From assembly GCF_002860365.1 (NCBI RefSeq), contig NZ_NMWT01000025.1, positions 99,252 through 163,251 on the forward strand: a stretch of 64,000 bases of DNA, given 5' to 3'. Below are positions 1 to 8,411 of this stretch, one piece after another (within the stretch, counting starts at the first letter, position 1; every line of letters starts with the position of its first letter). The translations under genes and the position numbers were made by a program. The DNA is from Bifidobacterium parmae (GTDB lineage Bacteria; Actinomycetota; Actinomycetes; Actinomycetales; Bifidobacteriaceae). The notes below the pieces were generated by a model. The model had not been told where the DNA came from and did not search any database. It was given only the letters and a program-made list of their open reading frames with translations.

Positions 1-1033
1 CTGCCTGATCGAACGCGGCGCCGGCGCCGCGGCGCACTACACGGACGAGGACTATGCGAAGGCGGGCGCCACGGTCGCCCCGCGCGACGAGGTGATCGCC
101 AAGGCGGACGCGCTCGGCTTCGTCGACCGGCCGTCCGCCGAAACCGTCGCCAAGCTCAGGGCCGGCCAGTGGGTGATCGGCATGCTCGGCTCGTTCACCG
201 ACGCCGACTACGTCGACGCGCTCGATAAGGCCGGAATCGTGGGCATCGCCATCGAACGCCTGCCGCGCCAGCTGTCCAGCGCGCAGTCGATGGACGAGAT
301 GACCTCGCAGAACTCGGTGATGGGCTACAAGGCGGCCATCCTCGCCGCCGACGCCTACGGCTCGTTCCTGCCGATGATGACCACCGCCGCCGGAACGATC
401 CGCCCGGCGAAGGCGCTCGTGCTCGGCGCGGGCATCGCGGGACTCCAGGCCATCGGCACGCTGCGCCGACTCGGCGCCGTCGTCACCGCGTACGACGTGC
501 GCCCCGCCTCCAAGGGCGAGGTCGAATCGCTCGGCGCGAAGTTCCTCGACCTCGGCCTCGACTTCTCCAAGGGCCAGGGCGAAGGCGGCTACGCGCGCGC
601 CCTGACGCCCGAGGAGCAGAAGGAGCAGCAGGCCGCGGTCGATGCGAAGGCCGCCGGCTTCGACATCGTCATCACCACCGCGAAGGTCCCCGGCCGCAGG
701 CCCCCGGTGCTGCTCACCAAGGCCGGCGTCGACGGCCTGAAGCGCGGCGCCGTGATCGTCGACTGCGCGGCGTCCGAGCTCGGCGGCAACGTCGAGGGCT
801 CCGCCATCGGCACGCGGACCACCGAAGGCGGCGTCACCATCATCGGCGCGCCGTACCTCGCCTCCGGCGTCGCCACCACCGCGTCGGACCTGCTCGCGCG
901 CAACGTGGCCGACGTGCTCGCCCACTTCGTGCGCGACGGCGTGCTGTCGCAGGATCCGTCCGAGGAGCTCGACGCCGCGCTCGTCGTCGCCGGCCGCGCC
1001 GAGGCCGCCGGAACCGCGGCCGAAGAGAAGTAA
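1..1033 (+). CDS. pntA: NAD(P) transhydrogenase alpha subunit, NAD-binding part (5' end outside window)
   Basis: Membrane-bound proton-translocating transhydrogenase, soluble NAD(H)-binding domain I, which passes hydride between NADH and NADP+. The reading frame is open from base 2 with no start, so the gene begins upstream of the window. The visible part ends at TAA 1033. A Rossmann nucleotide-binding stretch (VLGAGIAGLQAIGTLRRLGA, GxGxxG type) lies near base 420, preceded by the family segment around SMDEMTSQNSVMGYKAA. It is the first gene of a three-gene operon in which alpha is split into a soluble and a membrane polypeptide, as in many actinobacteria. The C-terminal membrane helices are absent here and supplied by the next gene, 18 bp downstream. 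Confidence 0.95.
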   Translation, partial: CLIERGAGAAAHYTDEDYAKAGATVAPRDEVIAKADALGFVDRPSAETVAKLRAGQWVIGMLGSFTDADYVDALDKAGIVGIAIERLPRQLSSAQSMDEMTSQNSVMGYKAAILAADAYGSFLPMMTTAAGTIRPAKALVLGAGIAGLQAIGTLRRLGAVVTAYDVRPASKGEVESLGAKFLDLGLDFSKGQGEGGYARALTPEEQKEQQAAVDAKAAGFDIVITTAKVPGRRPPVLLTKAGVDGLKRGAVIVDCAASELGGNVEGSAIGTRTTEGGVTIIGAPYLASGVATTASDLLARNVADVLAHFVRDGVLSQDPSEELDAALVVAGRAEAAGTAAEEK

Positions 1034-1051
1034 GAAGGGAAGGAAACGCAA

Positions 1052-1351
1052 ATGCCCACGCTCGTCGTCTCCATCACACTGTTCGTGCTGGCGCTGCTCA
1101 TCGGCATCGAGGTGATCGGCAAGGTGCCCGCCACCCTGCACACCCCGCTCATGTCCGGCGCGAACTCCATCCACGGCATCGTCATCGTCGGCGTCGTCAT
1201 CGTCGCCGCCGAGGCGAACTCGCCGCTCGCCTACGTGTTCATCTTCCTCGCGGCCGTGCTCGGCACGATGAACGTGGTCGGCGGCTACGTCGTCACCGAC
1301 CGCATGCTCGAGATGTTCAAGTCCAACAAGAAGAAGGGGGAGGAGAAGTAA
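1052..1351 (+). CDS. pntAB: NAD(P) transhydrogenase alpha subunit, membrane part
   Basis: Ninety-nine residue integral membrane part of the transhydrogenase alpha subunit (domain II). Three hydrophobic helices are visible at about residues 3-23, 35-55 and 58-80. Between the first two is the family segment TPLMSGANSIHGIVIVG. The tail is Lys/Glu rich. ATG 1052 is preceded by a purine-rich Shine-Dalgarno (GAAGGGAAGGAAA). The stop codon is immediately followed by the ATG of pntB, so the two are translationally coupled. It helps form the proton channel together with PntB. Confidence 0.95.
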   Translation: MPTLVVSITLFVLALLIGIEVIGKVPATLHTPLMSGANSIHGIVIVGVVIVAAEANSPLAYVFIFLAAVLGTMNVVGGYVVTDRMLEMFKSNKKKGEEK

Positions 1352-2773
1352 ATGGCCTCCGCAACCGTCGGAACCATCGACATCGTCGCCTGGTTCGTCT
1401 ACCTGTTCTCCGCCGTCATGTTCGTCGTCGGCCTGCACTTCATGAACTCGCCGAAGACCGCCCGCAAGGGCAACCAGATCTCCGCGTTCGGCATGGTTGT
1501 CGCCGTGCTCATGGCGTTCATCGTGCTGTTCGCCAAGGGCTTCGTCAACACGGTCGCCGTCGTCGTGCTCGTCGTCGGCATCCTGATAGGCGCGGTCGCC
1601 GGCGTCGTTTCCGCCAAGAAGGTCAAGATGACCGACATGCCGCAGCTCGTCTCCGTGTTCAACACTGTCGGCGGCGGCGCTGCCGCGCTCGTCGCCCTCA
1701 ACGACATCCTCACCAAGGAGGGCGTGCCGGACCTCGTCGTGCTCATCACCGCCGGCCTCGGCATCCTCATCGGCTCCGTCACGTTCACCGGCTCGCTCAT
1801 CGCCGCCGGCAAGCTGCAGGGCGTCAAGTGGGTGAAGAAGCTCACCCTGCCCGGCAAGGGCGTGTGGAACATCGTGTTCATCGTCCTCACGGTCGCCAGC
1901 TTCGTCATGCTGTGCGTCCAGCCCGGCCAGCGCCTCCTGTGGTCGATCCTCACGACGCTGTTCGCCCTCGGCTACGGCCTCGTGTTCGTTATCCCGATCG
2001 GCGGCGCCGACATGCCCGTCGTCATCTCCGTGCTCAACGCCTGCACCGGCACCGCCGTCGCCATGTCCGGCCTCGCCATCGACAACGTCGCCCTCATCGT
2101 GGCCGGTGCGCTCGTCGGCTCCGCCGGCGTGACCCTGTCCATCCTCATGGCGCAGGCCATGAACCGTCCTCTGCTGTCCGTCCTCGCCGGCGGCTTCGGC
2201 GGCTCCGACGCGGCCGCCGCCGGCGACGGCCCGGAGGGCACGATGAAGGAGACCTCGCCGGACGACCTCGCCGTCCAGCTCGTCTACGCCGACAAGGTCA
2301 TCTTCGTGCCCGGCTTCGGCCTCGCCCAGGCGCAGGCCCAGCGCGAGCTCGCCGACCTCGGCGAACTGCTCAAGAGCCATGGCGTCGAGGTCTCCTACGC
2401 GATCCACCCGGTCGCCGGCCGCATGCCCGGCCACATGAACGTGCTGCTCGCCGAGGCCAACGTGCCCTACGAGGAGCTCGTCGATCTGGAGGAGATCAAC
2501 CCGCAGTTCCCGTCCGCCAACGTCGCCCTCGTCGTCGGTGCCAACGACGTCACCAACCCGGCCGCCCGCCGCCCCGGAACCCCGGTCTCCGGCATGCCGA
2601 TCCTCGACGTCGACAAGGCGCAGAACGTGGTCGTCATGAAGCGCGGCCGCGGCACCGGCTACGCCGGCATCCAGAACGAGCTCTACTTCGAGGACAACAC
2701 GCAGATGCTGTTCGGCGATGCGAAGAAGAGCCTGCAGGCCGTCATCGCCGCCGTCAAGGAGCTCCTCGCGTAG
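1352..2773 (+). CDS. pntB: NAD(P) transhydrogenase beta subunit
   Basis: 473-residue beta subunit. The first ~270 residues form multiple membrane helices (domain II) and the last ~180 the NADP(H)-binding domain III. Family markers in domain III are VPGFGLAQAQAQ (nucleotide loop), the HPVAGRMPGHMNVLLAEA segment, GANDVTNPAAR, and KRGRGTGYAGIQNELY near the end. Length agrees with full-length PntB (about 460-480). It starts directly after the pntAB stop. A strong hairpin 26 bp downstream probably ends the operon. The enzyme uses the proton gradient to make NADPH. Confidence 0.96.
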   Translation: MASATVGTIDIVAWFVYLFSAVMFVVGLHFMNSPKTARKGNQISAFGMVVAVLMAFIVLFAKGFVNTVAVVVLVVGILIGAVAGVVSAKKVKMTDMPQLVSVFNTVGGGAAALVALNDILTKEGVPDLVVLITAGLGILIGSVTFTGSLIAAGKLQGVKWVKKLTLPGKGVWNIVFIVLTVASFVMLCVQPGQRLLWSILTTLFALGYGLVFVIPIGGADMPVVISVLNACTGTAVAMSGLAIDNVALIVAGALVGSAGVTLSILMAQAMNRPLLSVLAGGFGGSDAAAAGDGPEGTMKETSPDDLAVQLVYADKVIFVPGFGLAQAQAQRELADLGELLKSHGVEVSYAIHPVAGRMPGHMNVLLAEANVPYEELVDLEEINPQFPSANVALVVGANDVTNPAARRPGTPVSGMPILDVDKAQNVVVMKRGRGTGYAGIQNELYFEDNTQMLFGDAKKSLQAVIAAVKELLA

Positions 2774-2798
2774 ACGAGCCGTTCCGCGTCGGACGAGC

Positions 2799-2825
2799 AG
2801 TGGCCCCTCCATCGGAGGGGCCACT
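2799..2825. terminator. Hairpin terminator after pntB
   Basis: Perfect 12-bp stem, AGTGGCCCCTCC pairing with GGAGGGGCCACT around a 3-nt loop (ATC). It sits between the convergent ends of pntB and the minus-strand hydrolase, so it could stop transcription from both sides. No long T tract follows. Confidence 0.75.
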
Positions 2826-2883
2826 CGCGTATTCCCGGTCCGGCCGGCCGGCCGACGGATCGGGCGGGGAGACCGACCCGGCC

Positions 2884-3885
2884 TCACAGATCGAACACGC
2901 GTCCCACGAACGCGGTGACGCGCCGCCAATACGAATCGGGGTCGGTGCTGGCCGCCATCGCGTGGGCCGCGCCGGGGACGACGAGCACCTCACGGTCGAT
3001 GCTCGCGCAGGCCGCGACGTTGCGGTCCAGGAACGCCGGATCGACGAACGTGTCGGCGCCGCCGTGGATGAACATCATCGGGATGATCGTCCGCCGCAGC
3101 GAGGGCAGACAGCTCGCCTCCTTGAACCCGTATCCCGCGGCGCACCGGCAGACGGCGCTCATGCAGCGCACCACGGGGACGCCCATCCAGCGGTACGGCA
3201 GGCGGTACATGCCCTTCGCGTTGAACAGGAACTGATCCCAAACGGACGTGTAGCCGCAGTCCTCGATGGCCGCCTTCACGTTGCGGGGCAGCGAGGGGTC
3301 GCCGGTCGTCATCATCACCGTCGCGGCCCCCATCGAAACGCCGTGCAGCAGGATGCGCGCATCCGGATCGCTGGCGACGATCAGCGATATCCATCCCAGC
3401 AGGTCGCCGCGTTCCAGCCATCCCATGCCGATGTAGCGCCCCCCGCTCGGCTCATGGGCGCGCTGGGCCGGGATCAGCACGGTGAACCCCATGCGCGCGA
3501 ACCGGTGCGCGTACTTCGCCATGTCGCGGGGACCTCCGGAATACCCATGGAGGGTGATCGCATAGAGGTGCGGGGCGGGGGAGGCGCAATCCGGATCGAA
3601 CAGCCATCCGCGCAGATCCGTTCCGTCCTCGCCGCGCATCCGCACCGGCTGGCGTGCCCTGTCGAACCATTGCGCGGCCTCGGCCTCCTCGCCGGCATCG
3701 GCGTGCGGCGTCTCCAGATAAGCCGTGGTCGCGCCGTCATGGGCCATCAGCCGGGCCATCCAATGCGCGTACCGGGTGTCCAGGGACAGATGGAACATCA
3801 GCTCCCCCGCGGCCAGCAGGCCGGACCCGAGCATTCCCGCCCCGGCCGCGACGCCGATCAACGCGTTCCTGGTGATTCGCCTCAT
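2884..3885 (-). CDS. Membrane-anchored alpha/beta hydrolase
   Basis: 333-residue alpha/beta-hydrolase fold protein. An N-terminal basic stretch and hydrophobic segment (about residues 8-30, IGVAAGAGMLGSGLLAAGEL) suggests a membrane anchor or uncleaved signal, placing the catalytic domain outside. Visible catalytic elements are an oxyanion-loop HGYSGG near residue 115, the nucleophile elbow HGVSMGA (GxSxG) near 190, HGGADTFVDP carrying the acid near 280, and AAHAMA supplying the histidine near 310. It resembles the bifidobacterial 'alpha/beta hydrolase/DUF1749-like' proteins in layout; the substrate is unknown. The start is supported by GGTAGGAGGT just upstream on the minus strand. Confidence 0.85.
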   Translation of the reverse strand: MRRITRNALIGVAAGAGMLGSGLLAAGELMFHLSLDTRYAHWMARLMAHDGATTAYLETPHADAGEEAEAAQWFDRARQPVRMRGEDGTDLRGWLFDPDCASPAPHLYAITLHGYSGGPRDMAKYAHRFARMGFTVLIPAQRAHEPSGGRYIGMGWLERGDLLGWISLIVASDPDARILLHGVSMGAATVMMTTGDPSLPRNVKAAIEDCGYTSVWDQFLFNAKGMYRLPYRWMGVPVVRCMSAVCRCAAGYGFKEASCLPSLRRTIIPMMFIHGGADTFVDPAFLDRNVAACASIDREVLVVPGAAHAMAASTDPDSYWRRVTAFVGRVFDL

Positions 3886-4144
3886 CGCAGACCTCCTACC
3901 GCCCGACGAACAGGTCCCGTATACGATTGTAGTATCCCGGCACCCCTGGTTGTCCCGCGCCCCGCTATAATGGTGAGCTGTTGCTTTGGCGAGGGAAGAG
4001 CCGTCCTGCGCACCGCGAAGGTCCGCTTCTTCCGTTATCGACTCGGCGTGATGAACCTCCTAGGGGCGTTCTGCGGCGCGTCGTGGCGTCAAAAGACAGA
4101 ACGACAAGTGACACACCAGTCCATACAACCCAAGGAGACCAGAT

Positions 4145-4771
4145 ATGGCTACCAAGATCGTCCTCAACGGCGAAGTCCGCAACGAGTTCGGCAAGGGCGT
4201 CGCCCGCCGCCTGCGCGTCGCCAAGCGCATCCCCGCCACCATCTACGCCGGTGGCGCCGAGCCGAAGTTCCTCACCCTGCCGATGAAGGAGACCACCCTC
4301 TCCCTGCGCCACACCAACGCCCTGTTCGAGCTGAACTTCGGCGATGAGAAGGCCATGGCCGTCGTCAAGGACGTGCAGCGCAACCCCGTCAAGCGCATCG
4401 TCGAGCACATCGACTTCTACGAGGTCAAGGCCGGCGAGAAGATCGACGTCGAGGTGCCGGTGTTCGTCGAGGGCACGCCGAAGGGCGCCGCCGTCGCGTT
4501 CGTCGACATCCAGGAGCTCAAGGTCCGCGCCGACGTCGCCAACCTGCCGGAGCGCATCGTCGTGAACGTCGAGGGCCTGACCGACGGCACCAAGGTGTTC
4601 GCCAAGGACGTCGTCCTGCCCGAGGGTGTCGAGCTCGACGTCGAGAACGCCGAGGAGTCCGTCGTCACCGTCGAGGTCCCGGAGGATGCCACCGAGTCCA
4701 CCGCCGCCCCGGAGACCGCCGCGGCCCCGGCCGCCGACGCCGCTGCCGCCCCGGCCGCCGACGCCAAGTGA
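4145..4771 (+). CDS. rplY: 50S ribosomal protein L25 / general stress protein Ctc
   Basis: 208-residue CTC-type L25 protein that binds 5S rRNA in the large ribosomal subunit. The N-terminal L25 domain (residues 1-95) includes NEFGKGVARRLR and the NPVKRIVEHIDFYEV region. The TL5-like C-terminal beta domain (about 100-185) follows, then an Ala/Pro/Asp-rich acidic tail that is typical of actinobacterial versions. ATG 4145 has a good site, AAGGAG, 7 bp upstream. It stands alone and is followed by a strong hairpin terminator. Confidence 0.96.
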   Translation: MATKIVLNGEVRNEFGKGVARRLRVAKRIPATIYAGGAEPKFLTLPMKETTLSLRHTNALFELNFGDEKAMAVVKDVQRNPVKRIVEHIDFYEVKAGEKIDVEVPVFVEGTPKGAAVAFVDIQELKVRADVANLPERIVVNVEGLTDGTKVFAKDVVLPEGVELDVENAEESVVTVEVPEDATESTAAPETAAAPAADAAAAPAADAK

Positions 4772-4811
4772 TCGCTGCCGGCGTGAGGCCGGCATGACGA
4801 TCTGATTTCCC

Positions 4812-4856
4812 GGGAAGACCCGCGACACGTCTCGCGGGTCTTCCCATTTGCTTTTC
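4812..4856 (+). terminator. Rho-independent terminator after rplY
   Basis: Fourteen-base-pair stem, GGGAAGACCCGCGA pairing with TCGCGGGTCTTCCC (4832-4845) around a 6-nt loop, followed by ATTTGCTTTT. It lies 40 bp past the L25 stop. Confidence 0.9.
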
Positions 4857-4988
4857 ATAATGTGAACCGGCGCACATCCGCCGTTGCGGGATGTGCGAAA
4901 GTAACTGACAGCACCGGGCGCCACAAGCGCGCGGCAACCCCTTCGAAAGGCCGTCATCGTACGGCCGATTGCAACAAAAGAAGTGAAC

Positions 4989-6116
4989 ATGACTGAGAAC
5001 ACGCATCACGATCCGGCGGCGCTCGACAAGCTGGTCGAGCCGTTCACCGTACTGCCGAACGAGAATCCCGCCTCCGACGCCAAGCGCGCCGAGCTCATCG
5101 ACAAGCCGGCCTTCGGCCAGGTCTTCTCCGACAACATGACCCACATGACGTGGACCAAGGGTGAGGGCTGGGGCGACCGCCGCGTCGAGCCGTACGCGCC
5201 GCTCAAGATGGATCCGGGCGCATCCGTGCTGCACTACGCGCAGGAATGCTTCGAAGGCCTCAAGGCGTACCGCCACTCCGACGGCTCCACCTGGCTGTTC
5301 CGCCCGGACGCGAACGCCGAGCGTTTCCAGAACTCCGCGAAGCGCCTCTACCTGCCCGAGCTGCCGGTCGACGACTTCATCGGCTCCGTCGCCGCGCTGG
5401 TGCGCCGCGACGCCGCCTGGGTCCCGTCCCGCCGCGAGTACACGCTGTACATGCGTCCGTTCATGTTCGCCTCCGAGCCGTTCCTCGGCGTGCGCGCCCC
5501 GCACGAGGTCGACTACTGCGTGATCGCCTCCCCGTCCGGCCCGTACTTCCCGGGCGGCGTCAAGCCGGTGAGCATCTGGGTGGAGGACAAGTGGTTCCGC
5601 ACCGGCCCCGGCGGCACCGGCTTCGCCAAGTGCGGCGGCAACTACGCCGCCTCCCTGCTCGGCGAGTACACGGGCATTGAGAACGGCTGCGAGCAGGTCT
5701 GCTTCGTCGACGCCGCCACCAAGACCTATCTCGAGGAGCTGGGCGGCATGAACATGATGGTCGTCCACAAGGACGGCCACGTGGAGACCCCGTCCCTGAC
5801 CGGCAACATCCTGCCGGGCGTGACCCGCCGCTCCCTCATCCAGCTGCTGCAGGACCGCGGCATCGACGTGGTCGAGACGATGATCGCCCTCGAACAGCTG
5901 CTCGAGGACATCAAGTCCGGCGAGGTCACCGAGGTGTTCGCCTGCGGCACCGCCGCCATCATCACGCCGATCGGACGCTTCAAGTCCCCGAAGTTCGACG
6001 TGACGGTCGCCGAGGGCGGCGTCGGCGAGCTCACCCAGTCGCTGCGCGACGAACTGCTCGGCATCCAGCTCGGCGAGATCGAGGATCCGCACAACTGGAT
6101 GTGGAAGGTCTGCTGA
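4989..6116 (+). CDS. ilvE: Branched-chain-amino-acid aminotransferase
   Basis: PLP-dependent class IV aminotransferase that interconverts leucine, isoleucine and valine with their 2-oxo acids using glutamate/2-oxoglutarate. The PLP-lysine motif FAKCGGNYAAS is near residue 215. Other family segments are FEGLKAYR, TLYMRPFMFASEP and the LEELGGMN motif, then GTAAIITPIG near the end. ATG 4989 is chosen because AAAAGAAG lies about 6-10 nt upstream. A GTG two codons earlier (4983) would be too close to it. 375 residues, full length. Monocistronic; a hairpin lies ~150 bp downstream. Confidence 0.95.
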   Translation: MTENTHHDPAALDKLVEPFTVLPNENPASDAKRAELIDKPAFGQVFSDNMTHMTWTKGEGWGDRRVEPYAPLKMDPGASVLHYAQECFEGLKAYRHSDGSTWLFRPDANAERFQNSAKRLYLPELPVDDFIGSVAALVRRDAAWVPSRREYTLYMRPFMFASEPFLGVRAPHEVDYCVIASPSGPYFPGGVKPVSIWVEDKWFRTGPGGTGFAKCGGNYAASLLGEYTGIENGCEQVCFVDAATKTYLEELGGMNMMVVHKDGHVETPSLTGNILPGVTRRSLIQLLQDRGIDVVETMIALEQLLEDIKSGEVTEVFACGTAAIITPIGRFKSPKFDVTVAEGGVGELTQSLRDELLGIQLGEIEDPHNWMWKVC

Positions 6117-6269
6117 AGCGGTCGGGAGTGATTGTTCGGCGGATGCTTCGAGTCGTGATTCTGATTGGTTGTTCGGAATTGATTTCGCGAGTGTGTTAGT
6201 CGGACGCGATCCCAAGAGTCAGTAGTGGGCGACAGGCGGTGCAGTTGTTGCCCGTGGCCTTATCTTATG

Positions 6270-6309
6270 AAGCGCCTCATATCGGCTCCATAGCCGGTGT
6301 GAGGCGCTT
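6270..6309. terminator. Hairpin, probable terminator after ilvE
   Basis: AAGCGCCTCA pairs with TGAGGCGCTT, continued by an ATCGGCT/AGCCGGT inner stem, followed by TTCGCAT. The stem is long and symmetrical and could act in either direction. It marks the end of the core segment before the accessory patch. Confidence 0.75.
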
Positions 6310-6586
6310 TCGCATATTCCGGCTTTGCATGAAACCGTCCACGGTGCCGGTGGTGCCGTTTGCGGCGTGAGCCTTGTGGACACCGAGCGGTTGACTTGTC
6401 CCGCGATGACGTGACGCATGGCATAGCGGCGGGGATACTTGGGAAACCTTGGGTACCTGTCGGACTGGGACACACTCCGCGTCGCGATTGATGGAATTGA
6501 CCTCACCGTGATCACGGTGAGGTCAAAGATCGCGGCCGCAAATCGTAGGACTTGCGGCCGCTTCACTACCCAAGGGAGATACTACC
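6310..6586. other. Intergenic segment with two strong palindromes
   Basis: No convincing protein gene is seen. It contains a perfect 30-bp palindrome at 6497-6526 (left arm TTGACCTCACCGTG). Next is a second perfect stem of 10 bp, GCGGCCGCAA/TTGCGGCCGC (6532-6541 with 6552-6561). Then comes a Shine-Dalgarno AAGGGAGATACTACC in front of the tiny ORF at 6587. A TTGACT near 6391 might be a -35 box, but no clear -10 could be placed. Confidence 0.6.
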
Positions 6587-6637
6587 ATGAAACGGAGACT
6601 CCTAAGAGCCTACGGGCGCTTATGGTGGTGTCTCTGA
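6587..6637 (+). CDS. Tiny ORF, 16-residue Arg/Leu/Trp peptide (copy 1)
   Basis: ATG 6587 with AAGGGAG 8-14 bp upstream encodes MKRRLLRAYGRLWWCL then TGA. A closely similar tiny ORF, with the same leader box CAAGGGAGATAYTACC-ATG and also behind a hairpin, occurs at 8868. The peptides share M-R-LLRA-G---WC. The recurrence of leader, hairpin and peptide argues for real translation, but the function is unknown: leader peptide, small toxin or regulatory uORF. The stop overlaps an ATG (TGATG). Confidence 0.45.
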   Translation: MKRRLLRAYGRLWWCL

Positions 6638-6655
6638 TGTCAGAGGTCTCACATC

Positions 6656-6769
6656 GTGATTGTCGCCGTGTACAGTGACGACACATCGTATGTGAACGGC
6701 ATGCACCGGCTGTTGGGATACCCTGATGCTATGCCATATCCCTACGGGAAGGAGTCGCGCAATGAGTAG
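6656..6769 (+). CDS. Small ORF, 37 residues (copy 1)
   Basis: Possible GTG start at 6656, reading VIVAVYSDDTSYVNG and on to GKESRNE, with TAG at 6767-6769. It resembles the 18-residue ORF at 8933 (MVTIAVYAGGTIVIHVTV) at the IAVYxxxT stretch, and each follows the tiny Arg/Trp peptide ORF. Its 3' end carries the ribosome-binding site (GGAAGGAG) for the next gene and overlaps it by 8 nt, which suggests translational coupling. Not recognised; the start codon is uncertain. Confidence 0.35.
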   Translation: MIVAVYSDDTSYVNGMHRLLGYPDAMPYPYGKESRNE

Positions 6770-7037
6770 TGTGGATGCGCGTAGAAAAACGCGTGCGTTC
6801 AACAATAGGATAGTGTGGCGTAAGGCCGTGCAGGGCGCGCGGCGTGACGGCACGTCGCTTGAAACCGAGCTTAACCGCGTGGTGTCCAAGTATGCGGCCG
6901 TTGCCGATTCGACGACATTCGATGACTGCGATTACATGAATCCCGACTTGCTGCCGGGGGAGTCCGTGCATAAGACGTCTGATGATACCCGTACGCATTT
7001 CGAGTCTTTGCTGGCCGAGGTACGTCGTGGCGTATGA
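6762..7037 (+). CDS. Hypothetical protein, 91 residues
   Basis: Starts at ATG 6762 behind a clear GGAAGGAG. A longer in-frame ATG at 6726 lacks a site. The product starts MSSVDARRKTRAFNN, with a basic N-terminal half and a neutral to acidic C-terminal half (DDCDYMNPDLLPGE). It has no membrane segment and I recognise no family. It is the last gene of a possible three-ORF micro-operon with the two tiny ORFs upstream. It ends against an ISL3 transposase remnant on the other strand. A small DNA-associated protein or part of a toxin-antitoxin-like unit is possible but unsupported. Confidence 0.55.
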   Translation: MSSVDARRKTRAFNNRIVWRKAVQGARRDGTSLETELNRVVSKYAAVADSTTFDDCDYMNPDLLPGESVHKTSDDTRTHFESLLAEVRRGV

Positions 7038-7520
7038 AATACGGAGATGCCGGCATTCCTCGCCTCGTGCTGGGCGGGCGTGAGCCGGCGGAAGAACAGG
7101 TCGAACACCTCCAGCCCCCATGCGCAGACCGTCGACGACGCGCGTGCATATCGGGTCCACCCTCTTCCAATCCATGCGCATCAGCCGCGACACGGCGCTC
7201 CTGGACGCGTGCACGCTCAGCCAGGCGACCGGCCGTTCGAAATCATACGTGTACTCGCTCTTCATCCTCGCCCACGACGCCGTCGCGACCGTCACCCTGT
7301 GCTCCGCGCAGTCGACGCGGACGGGCGCGTATTCCAGCAGGAGCTTCGTGCACCCGACGTCGAGATGCCGCCAACGTCGCGCGGGCAGACGGTCGTACGG
7401 GTTGCCATGCTTCCCGCATCTGGAGCACCGGTCCATGTCCCGCGAGTACGGGCGCACCGGCGCGACGTTGGCGGGCAGGTGCAGCATGCGCTTGAGCGCG
7501 CCGGCTGATACGGTAGGCAC
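7030..7520 (-). pseudogene. ISL3-family transposase remnant
   Basis: Minus-strand reading gives the N-terminal part of an ISL3-type transposase. The zinc-finger pair CSRCGKHGNPYDRLPARRWR is followed by YAPVRVDCAEHRVTVATASWAR and a helix-turn-helix stretch AVSRLMRMDWKRVDPICTRV. After DGLRMGAGG the frame is lost. Another frame continues with GLEVFDLFFRRLTP, which fits the start of the catalytic region. Everything beyond that, including the DDE core, is missing. It is an inactive, truncated and frameshifted copy, and a sign of past mobile-element activity in this patch. Confidence 0.75.
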
Positions 7521-7644
7521 AGGCGTTTCCTCTGTTATCGGTTCTATTTCTTGGCGGAAACAAACCTAACAGGAGAACGCTTTTCATACCCACACACGCG
7601 AAAGCCCCGGCGACGCCGAATCCCACAACTCCCACCACACAAAC

Positions 7645-7788
7645 TGGCGAAGACTCAATAAGATTCGAGTCGCGCAAGGACTTAGTCAGACGGATTTGTC
7701 TAGATTGACGGGTATTGCGACGCAAACAATCTCTAGGATTGAGACGGGCAAGAAACGCACGGGCGCACTGTCCGGCGATTGCCGTTGA
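7645..7788 (+). pseudogene. XRE-type helix-turn-helix remnant
   Basis: Frame starting at 7645 reads WRRLNKIRVAQGLSQTDLSR, then LTGIATQTISRIETGKK, a textbook XRE/Cro HTH (Q-x-x-L-S-Q-x-x-L-S ... I-S-R-I-E-x-G). No start codon or ribosome site precedes it, and the frame stops at TGA 7788, just after the HTH. A neighbouring frame (TTG 7785 to TGA 7925) continues with a protein-like sequence (VTVSGHVDTRDMGAFMALLA). A single frameshifted HTH gene therefore probably spanned about 7640-7925. Likely a broken regulator or antitoxin. Confidence 0.6.
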
Positions 7789-7925
7789 CGGCCGATCGTC
7801 GCGCCGTCGTCACGGTGTCCGGGCACGTGGATACACGGGATATGGGCGCGTTCATGGCGTTGTTGGCTGAGGGCGTGTACGTCTGCGACCGTGTGAACGA
7901 TTACCGGACGAAAACAAGGATGTGA
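7785..7925 (+). pseudogene. C-terminal remnant, probably of the XRE-type gene
   Basis: Open frame from TTG 7785 to TGA 7923-7925, about 46 residues with a plausible composition (LTADRRAVVTVSGHVDTRDM and on to VYVCDRVNDYRTKTRM). It begins where the HTH frame stops and is offset by one frame. It is read here as the continuation of that gene after a frameshift. No family recognised. Confidence 0.4.
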
Positions 7926-8019
7926 ATCATGGTATGCGCGGACTTCCCTCACGGCCCGACGCGTGGCCTACCGTCATGCCGCCGATGTGAGCGGCCGATG
8001 CTGTCCCTGTTCTACGTCT

Positions 8020-8054
8020 TGCCGCCTGGTTTTCCTAGCTTTCGCCGGGCGGCA
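8020..8054. terminator. Hairpin before the toxin-antitoxin operon
   Basis: TGCCGCC pairs with GGCGGCA around a 21-nt loop. It separates the broken HTH gene from the AT-rich promoter region (8055-8110, e.g. TACCTATTATTTACC and GGTATATCC) of the RelB-like gene. The AT-rich block contains short TACC/GGTA inverted elements that might be an autoregulatory operator. Confidence 0.45.
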
Positions 8055-8120
8055 TACCTACCTATTATTTACCTTTTTGGTATATCCTTTATATCATCTG
8101 ATTATCGTTAGGAGGTTGTT

Positions 8121-8411
8121 ATGGCTAAAGTGATTGTCAATGTCGATGATGACGTGAAGACGCGTGCCGCCGCCCTGTACGAATCCATGGGCATGACACT
8201 GAGCACTGCGGTGAATATGTTCCTTCGCCAGTCGATTCTCGATGAGGGGATGCCGTTCAAGCCCACGCGTCGCGCGCCGGACGGATACCCGGTTCCGCCG
8301 AGGCATTCCGCGTACCTGTTCGACAAGTCGGAAACCACGGGGCATGTGATTCTGCCCGCCGATTGGGACGATCCGGAGGATGCAGTCTATGACCGCTACG
8401 CAGACAAGTGA
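8121..8411 (+). CDS. RelB/DinJ-family antitoxin
   Basis: 96-residue antitoxin. The N-terminal ribbon-helix-helix domain reads MAKVIVNVDDDVKTRAAALY, then MGMTLSTAVNMFLRQSI, which is the RelB/DinJ signature. The C-terminal part (PADWDDPEDAVYDRY) is acidic and would bind the toxin. ATG 8121 follows TAGGAGG. The 3' end overlaps the toxin gene by 23 nt, a typical coupled arrangement. Expected to bind its own AT-rich promoter together with the toxin. The pairing of a RelB/DinJ antitoxin with a MazF/PemK-like toxin is a mix of classical families. Confidence 0.85.
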   Translation: MAKVIVNVDDDVKTRAAALYESMGMTLSTAVNMFLRQSILDEGMPFKPTRRAPDGYPVPPRHSAYLFDKSETTGHVILPADWDDPEDAVYDRYADK

